Both the position numbers and the translations under genes were made by a program. From assembly GCA_900767645.1 (NCBI GenBank), contig CAAFZY010000015.1:1-14336 (forward strand): 14,336 nt of DNA, in the 5' to 3' direction. The first letter of the stretch is position 1. The number at the start of each line of letters is the position of its first letter. Below the pieces are notes generated by a model, which saw only the letters and a program-made list of their open reading frames with translations, had not been told where the DNA came from and did not search any database. Positions 13,621 through 14,336 of this stretch are shown here, piece by piece. The stretch comes from Alphaproteobacteria bacterium (GTDB lineage Bacteria > Pseudomonadota > Alphaproteobacteria > RF32 > CAG-239).

Positions 13621-14265
13621 TTAATAGCGCCACCAAACTTTTAAATGTGTATAGTTTTTGCCTTTGGCACTGTTGCACATATCTTCCATATCGTGTAAAG
13701 ATATGTTTTTCAGGCATTTTCTTCCCAGCTTACTGCAATAGGCATCACCAGAAAACAGATATTGAGTTTCTCCTTCTTGCCCCCAGTTCCCCAAAAGCTC
13801 AACCACATATAAGTCGGACGAATTTTCTTTAACGGTATTGATAATGTTGCGGCAAACGGCGATATCCTGATTGTTGTTTATCGTGATATGGTAATACAGT
13901 ATGGTACAGGTGTCAGGGTTGTTGTCATAGCAAGGAGCTACGCTTGCAATTAAGCTGTTGTTGAAAACATCAAATATGTATGAGGGATTATTCTTGAGCA
14001 TCTCAACCGGAACGATGTTTAACTTTTTTAAGACCGGCAATAAGTTTTCAGTGTTACTCAATTGGCGGTAATATTGAGTTATGCCGTTAAAAAGTTGGTT
14101 TATCTGTTCGGTTTGCTTGTTAAGCTTATACTTGAACATTGCCTTGGAGTAACCGGCAATCGCCCCGACGGACAAGACGCCTATTATCGCTAAAACGCCA
14201 AGCATTTCGACCATACTTCTTCCTTGGGCCTGCGTATAATGGGCTCCTGCTAGGAATTTTGTCAC
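13621..14265 (-). CDS. Type IV pilin-like prepilin with class III signal peptide
   Basis: A 214-residue prepilin-like protein. The short leader MTKFLAGAHYTQAQG ends in Gly15, the prepilin peptidase cleavage site. It is followed by RSMVE with the conserved Glu at mature position 5 and a hydrophobic helix (MLGVLAIIGVLSVGAIAG) that would anchor and then pack in the filament. The first mature residue is Arg, where most pilins have Phe or Met. The globular C-terminal part has seven cysteines (APCYD, PDTC, AVCRN, AYCSK, RKCLK, DMCNS among them), likely disulfides, and ends KVWWRY. I chose GTG at 14265 because AAAAAGG (14279-14273) lies 7 bases upstream and gives a normal leader length; an in-frame ATG at 14319 would add 18 residues. 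No secretion or pilus assembly genes lie nearby. The target filament is unknown. Confidence 0.8.
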   Translation of the reverse strand: MTKFLAGAHYTQAQGRSMVEMLGVLAIIGVLSVGAIAGYSKAMFKYKLNKQTEQINQLFNGITQYYRQLSNTENLLPVLKKLNIVPVEMLKNNPSYIFDVFNNSLIASVAPCYDNNPDTCTILYYHITINNNQDIAVCRNIINTVKENSSDLYVVELLGNWGQEGETQYLFSGDAYCSKLGRKCLKNISLHDMEDMCNSAKGKNYTHLKVWWRY

Positions 14266-14336
14266 TCGTGTACCTTTTTGTGTACAAGTCGTTCCAAAAT
14301 CCCGTCGCATTAGCCTCATTCTCCGCAGGCTTGGAT

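Noticed and set aside
1..14336. CRISPR array, insertion sequence or phage module
   Set aside because: No regularly spaced repeats, transposase, integrase or phage structural frames were seen on either strand.

Overview
The window looks like a piece of chromosome from an uncultured, host-associated (probably gut) alphaproteobacterium of moderate to low GC. This is inference. It rests on the RNase J, methionine aminopeptidase and alaS sequences, a preference for TTA/TTG, ATT and CGT/CGC codons, good Shine-Dalgarno sites with frequent GTG and TTG starts, and a prepilin with the N-terminus GRSMVEMLGVLAI, which I associate with such genomes. I ran no database search, so the taxonomy is tentative.

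Layout. Positions 1-243 hold the C-terminal end of an unrecognised plus-strand gene. A two-gene unit of unknown function (992-379, minus) follows, with its own promoter and terminator. Next on the minus strand come a polyprenol/phytol kinase-like membrane protein (1717-1100), alanyl-tRNA synthetase (4437-1804) with promoter and terminator, and a TspO/MBR family membrane protein (4998-4513). Divergent from tspO is a plus-strand cluster: a divergent RNase J-like ribonuclease (5122-6939), methionine aminopeptidase (7043-7846) and RadC (7850-8563). This cluster converges with a minus-strand CoA-transferase operon (ctfA 9887-9246, ctfB 9235-8567), which has a strong promoter overlapped by a palindrome. 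A guanine deaminase-like gene (10460-9978, minus) lies just upstream of it.

Positions 10560-11960 form a patchwork. There is a plus-strand lipoprotein gene whose codons and missing ribosome binding site do not match the rest of the window, then two small unknown minus-strand genes, then tRNA-Leu(CAA) with promoter and terminator. Divergent from the tRNA is a TPR-plus-methyltransferase protein (12085-13614). It converges, 6 bp apart, with a type IV pilin-like gene (14265-13621) whose unusual leader runs to the window edge.

Most of the content is housekeeping: translation (alaS, map, tRNA-Leu), RNA decay (RNase J), purine salvage (guanine deaminase) and short-chain acyl-CoA metabolism (ctfAB). 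I see no CRISPR array, insertion sequence, phage gene or recognised defence system. The most unusual items are the foreign lipoprotein gene, the pilin leader, the ctf operator-like dyad and the aberrant RNase J motifs.
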